From positions 32,501-96,500 of the forward strand of contig DACB01000007.1 in the NCBI GenBank assembly GCA_002494495.1: DNA of 64,000 nucleotides, written 5' to 3'. This stretch comes from Methanobacterium sp. UBA294 (lineage in GTDB: Archaea > Methanobacteriota > Methanobacteria > Methanobacteriales > Methanobacteriaceae). The notes below the pieces were generated by a model. The model saw only the letters and a list, made by a program, of their open reading frames with translations. It had not been told where the DNA came from and searched no databases. The translations under genes and the position numbers were made by a program. This document shows positions 35,007 to 44,601 of this stretch, piece after piece; positions within the stretch are counted from its first letter, which is position 1, and every line of letters starts with the position of its first letter.

Positions 35007-36506
35007 TTATACCAGTCCCGCGGCAAGTGTTTGTAGACTGCTGGTTGCTATTTGCGGGAATAAACCCAGTGTTATACAGATGATTAGAAACGCTACCAGT
35101 GATATAATCGTTGATTTGGGGATTTTGTTATCTAAAACTTCCAGTTCTTTGGGTTTTGGCCGCATGTATACGGTGTAAAATGCCTTCATAAATGTCATAA
35201 ATGTTACGATACTTAATAGTATCATTATTATACCTATTTCGGGTAGTCCGGATTGTATGGATGCTTGAATTAACATCAACTTGCTCTGGAAGGCGTTGAG
35301 TGGTGGGACACCGGCCATGGCCAGTCCTGCCAGGAGAACCAGTAAAGCAACCTTAGGGTTTACATACATCATTCCACCCAGTTTTTTGGTATCACTGGTT
35401 CTGGTTTTGTAGAGTACAGTTCCAAATCCAATGAAGAGGAAGGAGGTTATTACAGACTCATTTATCGCCTGAAAGAGGCCTGCAGTAATTCCCAATGCCG
35501 TTCCCAGTCCCAATCCTATTCCGATGTATCCTAACTCTCCTACAGCTAAATATCCTAAGATGCGCTTATAATCGGTCTGCATTAAGGCCATGGTGATACC
35601 TAGAATCATGGCTATAACTGATATTCCAATTATGGCTATGTGTGTGAAGGGGTTGTAGGAGAACAATCTGATTATTATGATTCCTATAGCCACCAGGGTG
35701 AAGACTGAGAAAGCCTGGATTAACGCCGCCCCATGGGGTAATGCTTTACTGTACACTTCTGATTTTATAGTGTGGAATGGTGGGAGTCCTGAAGCATATA
35801 ACCATCCAAAGGTTATAAGGGACAGTGCCATAAGGAGAACTGGACTTTGTGGGTCCACAAACCCATTTTTAATTGAGAATATCATGTCAGTAACGTTAAC
35901 ATTTCCAGTAACACCTAATAACATGACGATACCTAAAAGCAGGAGTGGCCCTGCTATATTTCCTATGAGGATGTACTTAAGGGCTGTCTCATAGTTATCT
36001 TTTATACCGGATGCAACCACTATTCCAACCTGGGCCAGTGCCGCTATCTCAAAGAATACAAATAAATTGAATATATCATCTGAAAGCAGTATGGCTGATA
36101 ATGAAGCTGTACCCATGAACAACAGGAATGCATAAACTCCTGATGGCTTTTTTGTTTCATTAATGAACGTGAATATGGCGAAAAATGTTATTATTCCCAG
36201 TATAAATATCATGAGTTGCTGGGCACTGCTGAATACATACATGATACCCAGGTGAAACTGGGACAGTTGGGTCCCGGTTATTATAGCTGGTAGCCCCTGT
36301 GCTAAGGTTGAATTCTGGGCCAGGGGAAGATAGCCACCGAAAAAATGGGAACCGTAGGGGGTTAAAAGTGGAATAATGGGTAATACCACAGCAGTGATGA
36401 TAGCGATTATCTTTATTGTCCTGTCTTTTTTATGGAGTAAATTCAGGAAAAGTGCACTGGCAATGGGTAGTATTATCATAACAGCTATGAGAGCGTTCAG
36501 ATCCAT
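35007..36506 (-). CDS. ehbF: Energy-converting hydrogenase B subunit F, MnhD/NuoN-like ion-translocating subunit
   Basis: 499 residues, about 14 transmembrane helices, of the proton-conducting antiporter family. The conserved core includes the membrane glutamate region (FVFFEIAALAQVG) and SGLPPFHTIKSEVYSKALP with its lysines. I chose the ATG at 36506: the upstream TTG at 36521 sits within the GGAGGG ribosome site. This is the main ion-channel subunit of the complex. Confidence 0.92.
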   Translation of the reverse strand: MDLNALIAVMIILPIASALFLNLLHKKDRTIKIIAIITAVVLPIIPLLTPYGSHFFGGYLPLAQNSTLAQGLPAIITGTQLSQFHLGIMYVFSSAQQLMIFILGIITFFAIFTFINETKKPSGVYAFLLFMGTASLSAILLSDDIFNLFVFFEIAALAQVGIVVASGIKDNYETALKYILIGNIAGPLLLLGIVMLLGVTGNVNVTDMIFSIKNGFVDPQSPVLLMALSLITFGWLYASGLPPFHTIKSEVYSKALPHGAALIQAFSVFTLVAIGIIIIRLFSYNPFTHIAIIGISVIAMILGITMALMQTDYKRILGYLAVGELGYIGIGLGLGTALGITAGLFQAINESVITSFLFIGFGTVLYKTRTSDTKKLGGMMYVNPKVALLVLLAGLAMAGVPPLNAFQSKLMLIQASIQSGLPEIGIIMILLSIVTFMTFMKAFYTVYMRPKPKELEVLDNKIPKSTIISLVAFLIICITLGLFPQIATSSLQTLAAGLV

Positions 36507-36558
36507 TAGTATTCCCTCCAATTAGAAAACCGGGTTTTTATCTGTGAAATCATATGAT

Positions 36559-36930
36559 CTACTCTCCTTTGTCCCTTAGTATTTTAGATGCACTGAGTGA
36601 GCCATGTCTCTTGTTTAGTATCAGTACCAAACCCAATATCACCGCCAGTGTACTGGCACCGATAACTATGTTGGTAAGCACCAGGGCAAATGGAAGCGGG
36701 TACGCTGAGGTTTGAGCGAAGTTGCTGATGGTCATGTCGGGTAAGAATATATAAACAATTCCCCCTGGTTTATATCCCATGGTTATAATGAATAGATTTA
36801 CACCATCACCCAGAAAGGCCAATCCTATTATCTTCTTTATAAGATTATCCAGGAATAATGCAGCGAATATTCCAATTACAATTAGTGATCCTGCCGTGAA
36901 AAAGGACATGAGTTGACTGTCTACTACCAT
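36559..36930 (-). CDS. ehbE: Energy-converting hydrogenase B subunit E, MnhC/NuoK-like
   Basis: 123 residues, three transmembrane helices, with FLGDGVNLFIITMGY and ALVLTNIVIGASTLAVILGL matching the MnhC/NuoK pattern. A GGTGA ribosome site precedes the ATG. Confidence 0.9.
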   Translation of the reverse strand: MVVDSQLMSFFTAGSLIVIGIFAALFLDNLIKKIIGLAFLGDGVNLFIITMGYKPGGIVYIFLPDMTISNFAQTSAYPLPFALVLTNIVIGASTLAVILGLVLILNKRHGSLSASKILRDKGE

Positions 36931-36949
36931 TTTTTCACCATTATAATAA

Positions 36950-37192
36950 TTATTTAATTTCTTCCTCTGTTTTCCTTGTTTTAAGAACGGTTATGGCAAT
37001 GAATACCGGTACTATTGCTGATCCAACTATTGCCTGAGTCAATGCTACATCAGGGGCCAGTAAATATTGGAATAAGAATGCAATGGAAACGCCGGGTATT
37101 CCAGTAAGTATCGCTGCCTTCAGTAAGTCTCTCTGCATCAAAGCAATTATTGCACCTAACACGGTGATGATCATTAAAACGTATTCAATCAA
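36950..37192 (-). CDS. ehbD: Energy-converting hydrogenase B subunit D, DUF4040/MbhD-like
   Basis: 80 residues, two to three membrane segments, with the MbhD-type signature LLAPDVALTQAIVGSAIVPVF. The start is a TTG that overlaps the ehbC stop (TTGA), an unusual codon but with no better choice in frame. Confidence 0.88.
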   Translation of the reverse strand: MIEYVLMIITVLGAIIALMQRDLLKAAILTGIPGVSIAFLFQYLLAPDVALTQAIVGSAIVPVFIAITVLKTRKTEEEIK

Positions 37193-37488
37193 TTTTTCTC
37201 CTCCCCATAGTAGTATGCATTGGAAATGGCATGTGCGTTGAATGGTGCCAGGATAAAGTAAGCGGCTGCCAGGAGAAATTCACCCAGTACAAGTAGGGCC
37301 AGTATGCAGGCCATATCTGCTATTCCCAGGATGTGGATTCGAGCGTACATCACTCTTTCAAGGTCATCCTTGTACCTTAATATTCCAATTCCACCCAGTA
37401 TAACCAGGATGGCACATATGATGAGGATAATTGATTTTACCAGGGAAATGGGATCGGTTACTTCAATAAATGCCACTTCAACCACCAC
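37189..37488 (-). CDS. ehbC: Energy-converting hydrogenase B subunit C, MnhG-like
   Basis: 99 residues, three membrane segments. The MnhG pattern is GGIGILRYKDDLERVMYARIH followed by AAAYFILAPFNAHAI. The start is a GTG overlapping the ehbB 3' end by 11 bases. Confidence 0.9.
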   Translation of the reverse strand: MVVEVAFIEVTDPISLVKSIILIICAILVILGGIGILRYKDDLERVMYARIHILGIADMACILALLVLGEFLLAAAYFILAPFNAHAISNAYYYGEEKN

Positions 37489-37741
37489 CCCTTAAAACTT
37501 TTGAAAATGCTATGGTACCTACTGGTCCTAAAACTATAAGTGCTAGGGCTATATCTCCACTGAATGCCAGTCCATAGATATTCTTAAACAATATTAAGAT
37601 GGTGGCCACTGCAATGGATAACCCAGATAGACCAACCAGACCCATGGCTGTGGTTTTCCTGGTGGTGATTCTAATGGTCGCCAGGGAAAAGATGGCCAAT
37701 GCCACTATTAATATATATTCCGATATCAACAACAAGTCCAT
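37478..37741 (-). CDS. ehbB: Energy-converting hydrogenase B subunit B, MnhF-like
   Basis: 87 residues, three membrane segments, with FSGDIALALIVLGPVGTIAFSK at the C-terminus as in MnhF. It is the second gene of the operon. It differs from classical MnhF in lacking the strict RVxxGP stretch. Confidence 0.85.
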   Translation of the reverse strand: MDLLLISEYILIVALAIFSLATIRITTRKTTAMGLVGLSGLSIAVATILILFKNIYGLAFSGDIALALIVLGPVGTIAFSKVLRGGG

Positions 37742-37824
37742 TTTAACATCTCTTTAATTTAATTGTGTGATAAGGTTAATTGTGATAATATTCTAGCTTT
37801 TACTATTTAATGGATAAAAGGTAT

Positions 37825-38136
37825 TTATTCTAACATTCCTTTTATGTAGGGTTCAAAGGGAATTACTTCTTCTTTGGTACGTGGATAAATAATTGCCACT
37901 TTTAAGACTTGATTTTCTGAATCAAGATCAATTGAAAGGGTCCCTGGGGTTAAAGTTATGCTGTTTGCCAGTATAGTCTGGGAAACAGGTCTTTTAAGTT
38001 CAGTTTCTATTTCCATGATAAATGGCTCGACTTTTCCATTGATGGATCTGCCTGCTACATCCAATGTAGCCTTAGTAATTTCAAATATTAAAACAGCAAA
38101 ATATGCTACTGCATAGAATATTCGTTTAATAAACAT
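37825..38136 (-). CDS. ehbA: Energy-converting hydrogenase B subunit A, MnhE-like
   Basis: 103 residues from the ATG at 38136, which has AGAGG ahead; a TTG at 38169 is less likely. The MnhE-type core is ITLTPGTLSIDLDSENQVL, with two N-terminal hydrophobic segments. First gene of the 16-gene ehb cluster; the order E, F, G, then DUF4040 follows Mrp-type antiporters. Confidence 0.87.
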   Translation of the reverse strand: MFIKRIFYAVAYFAVLIFEITKATLDVAGRSINGKVEPFIMEIETELKRPVSQTILANSITLTPGTLSIDLDSENQVLKVAIIYPRTKEEVIPFEPYIKGMLE

Positions 38137-38255
38137 GTTAAAGCCTCTATTTACGAAATTAGCAATCAAATTTACGGTAATAATTTTTTAAAAGAGCCTA
38201 TTATCCATCTTACATACAGTTAAAAGAATTTTTAGGCCATAGATATTATAATTCA

Positions 38256-38287
<32 letters not shown>

Positions 38288-38388
38288 TTCAAATTATTAG
38301 CCATTAACACCTTATTTAAAAAGCAGATTAATAAGCTTATATGCTACTCCAAGGGTTAAATTAACCTGAATAAAATAAACTAAAGAAA

Positions 38389-39051
38389 TTACATGTAAAA
38401 CAGATTAATTATTGCCAGCAATGCCCAGGCAATTAAAATAACAAGGCCACTGATCTTATGATAATTCCTTGAAGAAAGGGGACTGAAGAGGCTCACCCCT
38501 TGGGAGGTGAAAAGATCCAGGGTAACATGGCTTAAGCAACCTAAAAAGAAGGCCCCGAAGATATGATACACATTAAAAGTCATTTCTGGTGTTAAATAAA
38601 TCCCAGTGATCATTAAAATTAGATAAATCAGTAGTAATTTCCTATTTAAGACTATAAAACCCAGAATAATCGAAAGCAAGATTAAAATAACCTTCAGACT
38701 AAGGATATCCACCAGGAGTAAATAAAAACCAGTTGAAAAGGCGGATAAAAATACAGATATAGCAATTATCCCAAAAATTGAGTGCATAAATCCGCGGTGC
38801 TTCGAAATAAAGAATATTATTGCCATTAAAATTAGAATAACTCCAATTATAGCGGGTAGATTGAATATGTACAAAATTAATGCCAGAATAATCCCAATTA
38901 AAAACATTATAATTATCTGGTTCTCCTTTATATGGTTGTCAAAATCAATTATGGACGTTCCAAAAAGGGCTAATGAAAGGAGAAATACATTGGGAAAGAA
39001 GGGTAACGTCATAATCAGTGCAAAAGGGATGTGGATTTTATAAGAAGGCAT
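38389..39051 (-). CDS. YdjM-like membrane-bound metal-dependent hydrolase
   Basis: 220 residues with about seven transmembrane helices. The family's histidine and aspartate motifs are present: SIIDFDNH (about 33-40), HRGFMHS and LSHVTLDLFTSQG, followed by LFSPLSSR. Related to LexA-regulated YdjM and to DUF457 proteins; the substrate is unknown. It precedes the ehb operon in the same direction, but the gap holds a promoter, so co-transcription is doubtful. Confidence 0.82.
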   Translation of the reverse strand: MPSYKIHIPFALIMTLPFFPNVFLLSLALFGTSIIDFDNHIKENQIIIMFLIGIILALILYIFNLPAIIGVILILMAIIFFISKHRGFMHSIFGIIAISVFLSAFSTGFYLLLVDILSLKVILILLSIILGFIVLNRKLLLIYLILMITGIYLTPEMTFNVYHIFGAFFLGCLSHVTLDLFTSQGVSLFSPLSSRNYHKISGLVILIAWALLAIINLFYM

Positions 39052-39167
39052 TATATCAACGTTTTCGAGGAAATATCTGTTATCTTAATTGATGGACTTA
39101 TTTTAGCCTGTGATCAATCTATTTAAAGCATTAATTATTCTATTTAAAGATAGACCATCAAACCTAT

Positions 39168-39214
39168 TTATTAGAGAACTTTTCATTTCAATCACTATTT
39201 TATTAGAGAACTTT
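39168..39214. repeat. 15-bp direct repeat, period 32 bp
   Basis: TTATTAGAGAACTTT occurs at 39168-39182 and 39200-39214 in the gap upstream of the YdjM-like gene. Flanking TATTTCAA sequences are partly shared, so the unit is about 32 bases. Confidence 0.7.
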
Positions 39215-39241
39215 CTATTTCAAATGGCTATTTATCATAGA

Positions 39242-39973
39242 TCACTCTATTTCAATCCCAAAATAACCCATATAAGTCCTCATCTGCATATAGGACCTTT
39301 CATAGCTCCCTGGATCCACCTTACCATTATGGGATACCACTTCACAGGTCACAGCAGGAATATTTGATAAATTGCATTCATCCTCCAATGCACCCTTGTA
39401 GAGAGTACCTGCATTCTTATGGCAGATAATTTTGGATTTGGTGGTCTTATTTATATGCTCTGCGATCTTATAGCTCTCCATACAGGGTTTTTTTGAACAA
39501 AAAATACTCTCCACCCCCGGATTACTATATGGGTTGGTGGCATGGAAATCAGCCAGGGAATCCAACTTTAAATCCCGAGCAACCTTGATTATTTCATTGG
39601 ATAATGAGCCCTCCTTAAAAGCTGTCCTGTTCATGTCAAACCCTTTAAATCTCCTGGAACTTTTCATTGTGGCAAATGGAATTGCAAATGGTATCAGATA
39701 AACAGTGCCTTTTGCATCTCCTTCTGTTAATTTCTGGGCCAATAGGAGGGCTGCGATTTGTGGTGAAAGTTCATTACCATGTATACCAGCTGTCAGCATG
39801 ATTTTAGGACTGCCCTTACCAATCCTTATAAGCGGTGTACCTTCCTTGGCAGAATCCAGGATTTTACAAGTCAACCTATTTTTTTGCAGATTTTCCAAAA
39901 AGATATGATTCTCTTGCAGGTTTCCTGCTGTTTTTTTAGAAATTATCTGTAATTTATAAGGTTCCATAGGCAC
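39242..39973 (-). CDS. Succinylglutamate desuccinylase/aspartoacylase-family zinc deacylase
   Basis: 243 residues. The zinc site follows the M14-like pattern: GIHGNELSPQ (HxxE), then ADFHAT with the later histidine. FDMNRTAF supplies the substrate-binding arginine seen in the family. The substrate cannot be told from sequence. It is divergent from argG across a 256-base gap. Confidence 0.85.
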   Translation of the reverse strand: MPMEPYKLQIISKKTAGNLQENHIFLENLQKNRLTCKILDSAKEGTPLIRIGKGSPKIMLTAGIHGNELSPQIAALLLAQKLTEGDAKGTVYLIPFAIPFATMKSSRRFKGFDMNRTAFKEGSLSNEIIKVARDLKLDSLADFHATNPYSNPGVESIFCSKKPCMESYKIAEHINKTTKSKIICHKNAGTLYKGALEDECNLSNIPAVTCEVVSHNGKVDPGSYERSYMQMRTYMGYFGIEIE

Positions 39974-40072
39974 ACCATTACATATTAAGGATTCAAATTA
40001 ATTTATACCCGATAATAAGTTTATCCTGGGCACTTCAAGAAAATGATTTACTTTATATTAGTTAAGACAATA

Positions 40073-40128
40073 ACCATTTTTATTATATAATACTATACTT
40101 ATTATCAGACCATTTTTATTATATAATA
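40073..40128. repeat. 20-bp direct repeat, period 36 bp, carrying TATA-like sequence upstream of argG
   Basis: ACCATTTTTATTATATAATA at 40073-40092 is repeated exactly at 40109-40128. Each copy contains TTATATAATA, a plausible archaeal TATA box, so argG may have duplicated promoters about 100-160 bases ahead of its ATG. Confidence 0.75.
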
Positions 40129-40229
40129 ATTGAAGACCATATAATCTTATTTACAACGCTTAAAAACAGAGCCATTTAAAATCTAAGTTTTAAAATATGG
40201 ATAAAAAAATTAATTCAAGGTGATTAAGA

Positions 40230-41411
40230 ATGGAAAAAGTTATTCTGGCATTTAGTAGCGGCCTGGACACCTCAGTATGCGTTAAATTACTTCAAGAAAA
40301 GTATGACATGGAAGTTATAACAGTCTGTGTAGATGTAGGGCAACCAGAAGAGGAAGTAAAACGATCTGAACGAGTAGCCCATGAAATTGGCGTATCCAAG
40401 CATTACACCATAGATGCCAAGGAAGAATTTGCAAAAGATTACATCTTTAAAGCGGTGAAGTCAAACGCAGTTTATGAGGGATACCCTCTAAGCACAGCAC
40501 TGGCTCGGCCATTAATTGCCATGAAAATAGTGGAAATTGCTGAAAAAGAAAATGCCATCTCTATATCACATGGATGTACTGGTAAAGGTAACGATCAGTT
40601 CAGATTCGAATGTACCATACGTTCAGCCTCAGATTATAATATCATAGGCCCGGTAAGGGATTTGAACCTTACCAGAACAGAGGAAATAGAATATGCAAAG
40701 AAACATGGTATTCCCATACCCATCTTCTCTAACTTCAGTATCGATGAAAACTTGTGGGGGCGATCCATAGAGGGGGACATGCTGGAAGATCCCAATGTGG
40801 AGATGCCAGAAGATGCATTTAACTGGACCAAATCCAGTGCCGATGCACCAGATGAACCCCGGGTACTGGAGATTGAATTTGAAAATGGAGTTCCTGTAGC
40901 ATTGGACGGGAAAAAATTCAGTCCACTTGATATCATAAAGGAATGTAACAAAATCGCTGGTTTACATGGAATCGGCAGAATTGACATCATGGAAGACCGA
41001 ATAATAGGACTAAAATCCAGGGAAAACTATGAAACACCTGGTGCCGTGCTTATAATAACCGCCCATAAATCCCTTGAACAACTGGTGCTTACCAGGGAGG
41101 AATTAAAATTCAGTGTAAATGTTTCAGAAACCTATTCTGAGCTGGTTTACAACGGGCTGTGGCATGAACCACTACGAGATGACTTGGACCATCTCATCGA
41201 CAACATGCAGAAACGGGTGACTGGTACAGTACGGGTAAGGTTACACAAGGGCAACTTAAGGATCCTAGGCAGAAAATCACCATTCAGCCTCTACCAGGAA
41301 CAGGCAGTATCCTTCGAAGATAAGGAAACTGACCAGAAAGAAATCGTAGGGATGATTAAAAATTACGGTGTACAAGCTGCCTGCTTCCAGAGCGTGTGTA
41401 GAAAAGGCTGA
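40230..41411 (+). CDS. argG: Argininosuccinate synthase
   Basis: ATP-dependent condensation of citrulline and aspartate in arginine synthesis. 393 residues. The ATP-loop is AFSSGLDTSVCVKLL; other signatures are SHGCTGKGNDQFRFE and WGRSIEGDMLEDP. A GGTGA ribosome site precedes the ATG. Normal length for archaeal ArgG. Confidence 0.96.
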   Translation: MEKVILAFSSGLDTSVCVKLLQEKYDMEVITVCVDVGQPEEEVKRSERVAHEIGVSKHYTIDAKEEFAKDYIFKAVKSNAVYEGYPLSTALARPLIAMKIVEIAEKENAISISHGCTGKGNDQFRFECTIRSASDYNIIGPVRDLNLTRTEEIEYAKKHGIPIPIFSNFSIDENLWGRSIEGDMLEDPNVEMPEDAFNWTKSSADAPDEPRVLEIEFENGVPVALDGKKFSPLDIIKECNKIAGLHGIGRIDIMEDRIIGLKSRENYETPGAVLIITAHKSLEQLVLTREELKFSVNVSETYSELVYNGLWHEPLRDDLDHLIDNMQKRVTGTVRVRLHKGNLRILGRKSPFSLYQEQAVSFEDKETDQKEIVGMIKNYGVQAACFQSVCRKG

Positions 41412-41432
41412 ATTATTATTTTTTTATTTTGA
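41412..41432 (+). terminator. T-run terminator after argG
   Basis: A T-rich run beginning a few bases past the argG stop (TTATTATTTTTTTATTTTG) matches archaeal intrinsic termination; no hairpin is needed. Confidence 0.5.
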
Positions 41433-41537
41433 AAAGAATTTAATTTTAGATAGTTGTTATCCGAGTGATAACTATTAATTGATCAAACTCCCATTATTTT
41501 ATGATCAATTAATGAAATGTTGAACCGAGGGAGATAT

Positions 41538-41966
41538 ATGGACATCAATGACTGTATAAAATTTGCAAACGAAACACCGGTAAGCTACGTGGCAACAGTG
41601 GATGGTGACCAGCCCAGAGTAAGGGCGTTAGGATTCTGGTTCGCTGATGAGACTGGATTTTATTTCCAGATCGGAGCAGTTAAGGATATGTACGGACAGT
41701 TACAGGTAAACAATAAAGTAGAGGCCTGTTTCTGGCAACCAGACGAAGAGTCCACCGGCACCATGATGAGGGTTGCTGGAGAAACAGAATTCATCGAAGA
41801 CCCGGAACTTAAAAGGAAGGTTTTAGAGGATAGACCATTTCTTAAAGAATTTGGACTGACTGTTGATCATCCTGGACTAATAATTTTCAGGATTTCCAAG
41901 GGAGAAGCCTACTTCTGGACTATGGAAACCAATTTTGAACCTAAAGAGTTCATTAAATTTGGATAA
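41538..41966 (+). CDS. Pyridoxamine 5'-phosphate oxidase-fold (split-barrel flavin) protein
   Basis: 142 residues from the ATG at 41538 (GGGAGAT ribosome site); the ATG at 41517 adds a non-conserved leader. The split barrel is indicated by VATVDGDQPRVRALGFWFAD and GTMMRVAGETEFI. The fold binds FMN or F420. The substrate is unknown; true PNP oxidase activity is unlikely. Confidence 0.82.
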   Translation: MDINDCIKFANETPVSYVATVDGDQPRVRALGFWFADETGFYFQIGAVKDMYGQLQVNNKVEACFWQPDEESTGTMMRVAGETEFIEDPELKRKVLEDRPFLKEFGLTVDHPGLIIFRISKGEAYFWTMETNFEPKEFIKFG

Positions 41967-42058
41967 AAATAGTAATCTTGTTTAAAGAATGGTAATGTAC
42001 CACCAATTCTTAATAAAATAATCTATCTTAATTTACATTTTTTATTTCAAAATATTTT

Positions 42059-43531
42059 CTACTTTATAAATGCTTTCGGTACATAGCCCATTAAATCAGT
42101 GGTTGTGAAATTATATCCCAAGTCTATAACCGCCAGGTCTCCCGCTTTACCATTGAGATAGGCACCTAAAAATGCTGCTTCATAGGCAGGATGGCCCTGG
42201 GCAATTAGACCACCAACTATGCCTGCTAAACAGTCTCCGGTTCCGCCCACAGTCATCCCCGGGTTCCCAGTAGAATTGAGTTTTATTTTATCCTTATAGG
42301 CGATTATATCCACAGCACCTTTAAGCAGTACAGTTGCACCACTCATCTGAGAAGCCTTTTGCACCGTCTCTTGCTTATTATCCGAGTGTTCAGGGACATT
42401 ATATCCGAAGAGAGATTTAAATTCTGCTTTGTGGGGAGTTACCACAATTTCCTGTTCTGATTCTTTAATTAAATTTAAATCAAGTAATTTAAGCGCATCT
42501 GCATCAATCACCAGTGGTTTTTCCACCATCAGTACCAGTTGGTTCAATGCTTCTGCTGTTTCATCATCTCTCCCCATACCACACCCCACAACCAGGGCAT
42601 CTGAATCCTTAGCTAATTCAGCTAGTTTATCCACATCTTTTAAATTGATGTGATCATCTGTAAGACTTTTTACAATTAAGTCTGGAGAGTAAGATCTGAT
42701 GGGGGTGCTTACTGCCTGTGGACAGGCCACAACAGCCATATCTGCACCTGATTTTAATGCAGATATCCCAGCAATGGCAGGCGCTCCAGAATAATCTTTA
42801 CCACCACCAACAACCAGCACCTTCCCGTTTTGTCCTTTATGAGAGTTTGCATCCCTATTTTTAAGCCTTAAAAGATCCCCTGGTCCGGTGTATATTTCTG
42901 CTTCTTGGGGGATTCCTATATCACAGACATGTATTTCCCCAATATACTCCCTTTTAGCATCTTTGAAGCCTGATTTCTCTTTATGGAAGGTTACAGTGTA
43001 ATCTGCCTCTACGGCTTTGTCAAAGACTTTACCTGTAAGTGGATCAAGACCAGTTGGGGAGTCGGCTGCAAATTTTATTCCTTTAGATTGGTTAATTATG
43101 TCTATTGCAGACGCGATTGGTTCCCTTAATTTTCCCTGGGTTCCAGTACCTAGCAGTGCATCTATTACCATCTCTGCCAGGGTTGGTTGTAGATCTGAAG
43201 AATCCCTTATATTTGAAATCTGGAGGAGATCAGAGTTGCCAATTTTCTGCAGTACCTCCCAGTTCTTCCTGGTTTCATCTGATTTAATGGATGAAGGATG
43301 TCCTAAGAATAATACTTCCACTTCAAATCCTTTATTTACGAGATATCTTGCAGCTACAAAACCATCTCCACCATTTCCACCTGTACCTGCAAATATGGCT
43401 ACTTTGCATGGTTTTGATAGGTGGATTATCTTATAGGCAAGACATTTACCCGCGCTTTCCATCAGGGATTGTTTTGGGATTCCTAATGCCTCTGCATTGG
43501 CATCTGCCACCATCATATCTTTAGGAGTCAT
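42059..43531 (-). CDS. nnr: Bifunctional NAD(P)H-hydrate repair enzyme
   Basis: Repairs hydrated NAD(P)H: the N-terminal YjeF epimerase domain (GTGGNGGDGFVAARYL, then DALLGTGTQGKLREP, residues 1-210) is joined to the C-terminal kinase-fold dehydratase. The dehydratase shows GKVLVVGGGKDYSGAPAIAG and MTVGGTGDCLAGIVGGLIAQG (residues about 230-490). 490 residues, normal for the fused form. Confidence 0.94.
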   Translation of the reverse strand: MTPKDMMVADANAEALGIPKQSLMESAGKCLAYKIIHLSKPCKVAIFAGTGGNGGDGFVAARYLVNKGFEVEVLFLGHPSSIKSDETRKNWEVLQKIGNSDLLQISNIRDSSDLQPTLAEMVIDALLGTGTQGKLREPIASAIDIINQSKGIKFAADSPTGLDPLTGKVFDKAVEADYTVTFHKEKSGFKDAKREYIGEIHVCDIGIPQEAEIYTGPGDLLRLKNRDANSHKGQNGKVLVVGGGKDYSGAPAIAGISALKSGADMAVVACPQAVSTPIRSYSPDLIVKSLTDDHINLKDVDKLAELAKDSDALVVGCGMGRDDETAEALNQLVLMVEKPLVIDADALKLLDLNLIKESEQEIVVTPHKAEFKSLFGYNVPEHSDNKQETVQKASQMSGATVLLKGAVDIIAYKDKIKLNSTGNPGMTVGGTGDCLAGIVGGLIAQGHPAYEAAFLGAYLNGKAGDLAVIDLGYNFTTTDLMGYVPKAFIK

Positions 43532-43683
43532 ACTTGTTATCCAGATTTTTTTTACGATTATAGATTAGGCTGGATAATATTTATATTTTTTTTAAAATTA
43601 GATAAGGGAGGTTTAAAATTAAATACGGGTTAAAAGAAGGATAATAAAAAATTATATAAAAAAAGGGTATGGTTAAAAAAAAA

Positions 43684-44580
43684 TTAGAATAACTTTTCTA
43701 ACCAAATCTGATAGGCGCCTAGAGTACCGTCATAGTTACCAGCATAAATCCTCTTTACACCTGGAATTTTTACTGCTGCGGATATTCCTGCTTTCATGGC
43801 AGCTGCCACTTCTTTTTCGCCCAGTCCATCTATTACTATTTCATAGATACCGTTTATGTCAATAGGAATCTCACAAACCACTCCTTCCACACCCCTCAAG
43901 GTGGGGCAGAATTTTTCGTTGGTTGAGGCAGACATGAATTTATACTTGGAACCTATCTTAGAACCAGAAGCAACAATTCCTCCAGGGAATGGCGTAATAG
44001 TTCCTGGAATATTTTTGATTGCATCTACAGCTACTTCTGCAGCTACCAAGGCTGATGCTTGATTTTCTGCCATTATGAAGAAGTTACCTCCTGCAACTCC
44101 TTTTTTAATTCCCAGTTCGCCTTCAATAATAAAGTCACCAGACATTATAGGTACTCTGTAGACTGTTCTACCGGCTATTTCATCTTTACTTTCATATCCG
44201 TCTCCAAAGAATTTTAATTTAAATCCGACTTTTAATATGTCATCAGCTTCATCTCCCATGGCATCGAATACAGCGGTGGTAGCTGAGGTGAGTACACACT
44301 GTCCAATCCTCTCCAGGAGCTGGTGTTCCAGTTCTTCCTTTTTAGGATGGCAAATCATTACTACATAACCTGGCCTTCCATCCGGTGTTTCATTTGGTGG
44401 AACATATCGGTCGATCCCTGCTTCTGCCGGGCACATGATAACTGATGAACCAAATCCAACAGTTTCATCCGCGGCTATTTTTGCAAACTTTTCAGTAGCT
44501 GCTGTGATTAAAAACTTAGAAACGTAAATATCAAATGCTTCAGCGAATGTATCCTCTATTTCAACGTTGTTTAACTGCAT
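43684..44580 (-). CDS. ftr: Formylmethanofuran:tetrahydromethanopterin formyltransferase
   Basis: Second step of CO2 reduction to methane: moves the formyl group from methanofuran to tetrahydromethanopterin. 298 residues from the ATG at 44580, with GGTGAT four bases ahead. Recognised by IEDTFAEAFDIYVSKFLITA at the start, GFGSSVIMCPAEAGID and the C-terminal GVKRIYAGNYDGTLGAYQ. Length as in known Ftr. A PNPOx-fold gene lies just upstream in the same direction. Confidence 0.96.
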   Translation of the reverse strand: MQLNNVEIEDTFAEAFDIYVSKFLITAATEKFAKIAADETVGFGSSVIMCPAEAGIDRYVPPNETPDGRPGYVVMICHPKKEELEHQLLERIGQCVLTSATTAVFDAMGDEADDILKVGFKLKFFGDGYESKDEIAGRTVYRVPIMSGDFIIEGELGIKKGVAGGNFFIMAENQASALVAAEVAVDAIKNIPGTITPFPGGIVASGSKIGSKYKFMSASTNEKFCPTLRGVEGVVCEIPIDINGIYEIVIDGLGEKEVAAAMKAGISAAVKIPGVKRIYAGNYDGTLGAYQIWLEKLF

Positions 44581-44601
44581 AAATATCACCAAAATATTAT
44601 T

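Noticed and set aside
36507..36521. TTG start for ehbF
   Set aside because: It lies inside the GGAGGG ribosome site of the ATG at 36506.
40073..40128. Possible CRISPR-like repeat pair
   Set aside because: Two copies only, 16-base spacer, and the repeat looks like a promoter element.
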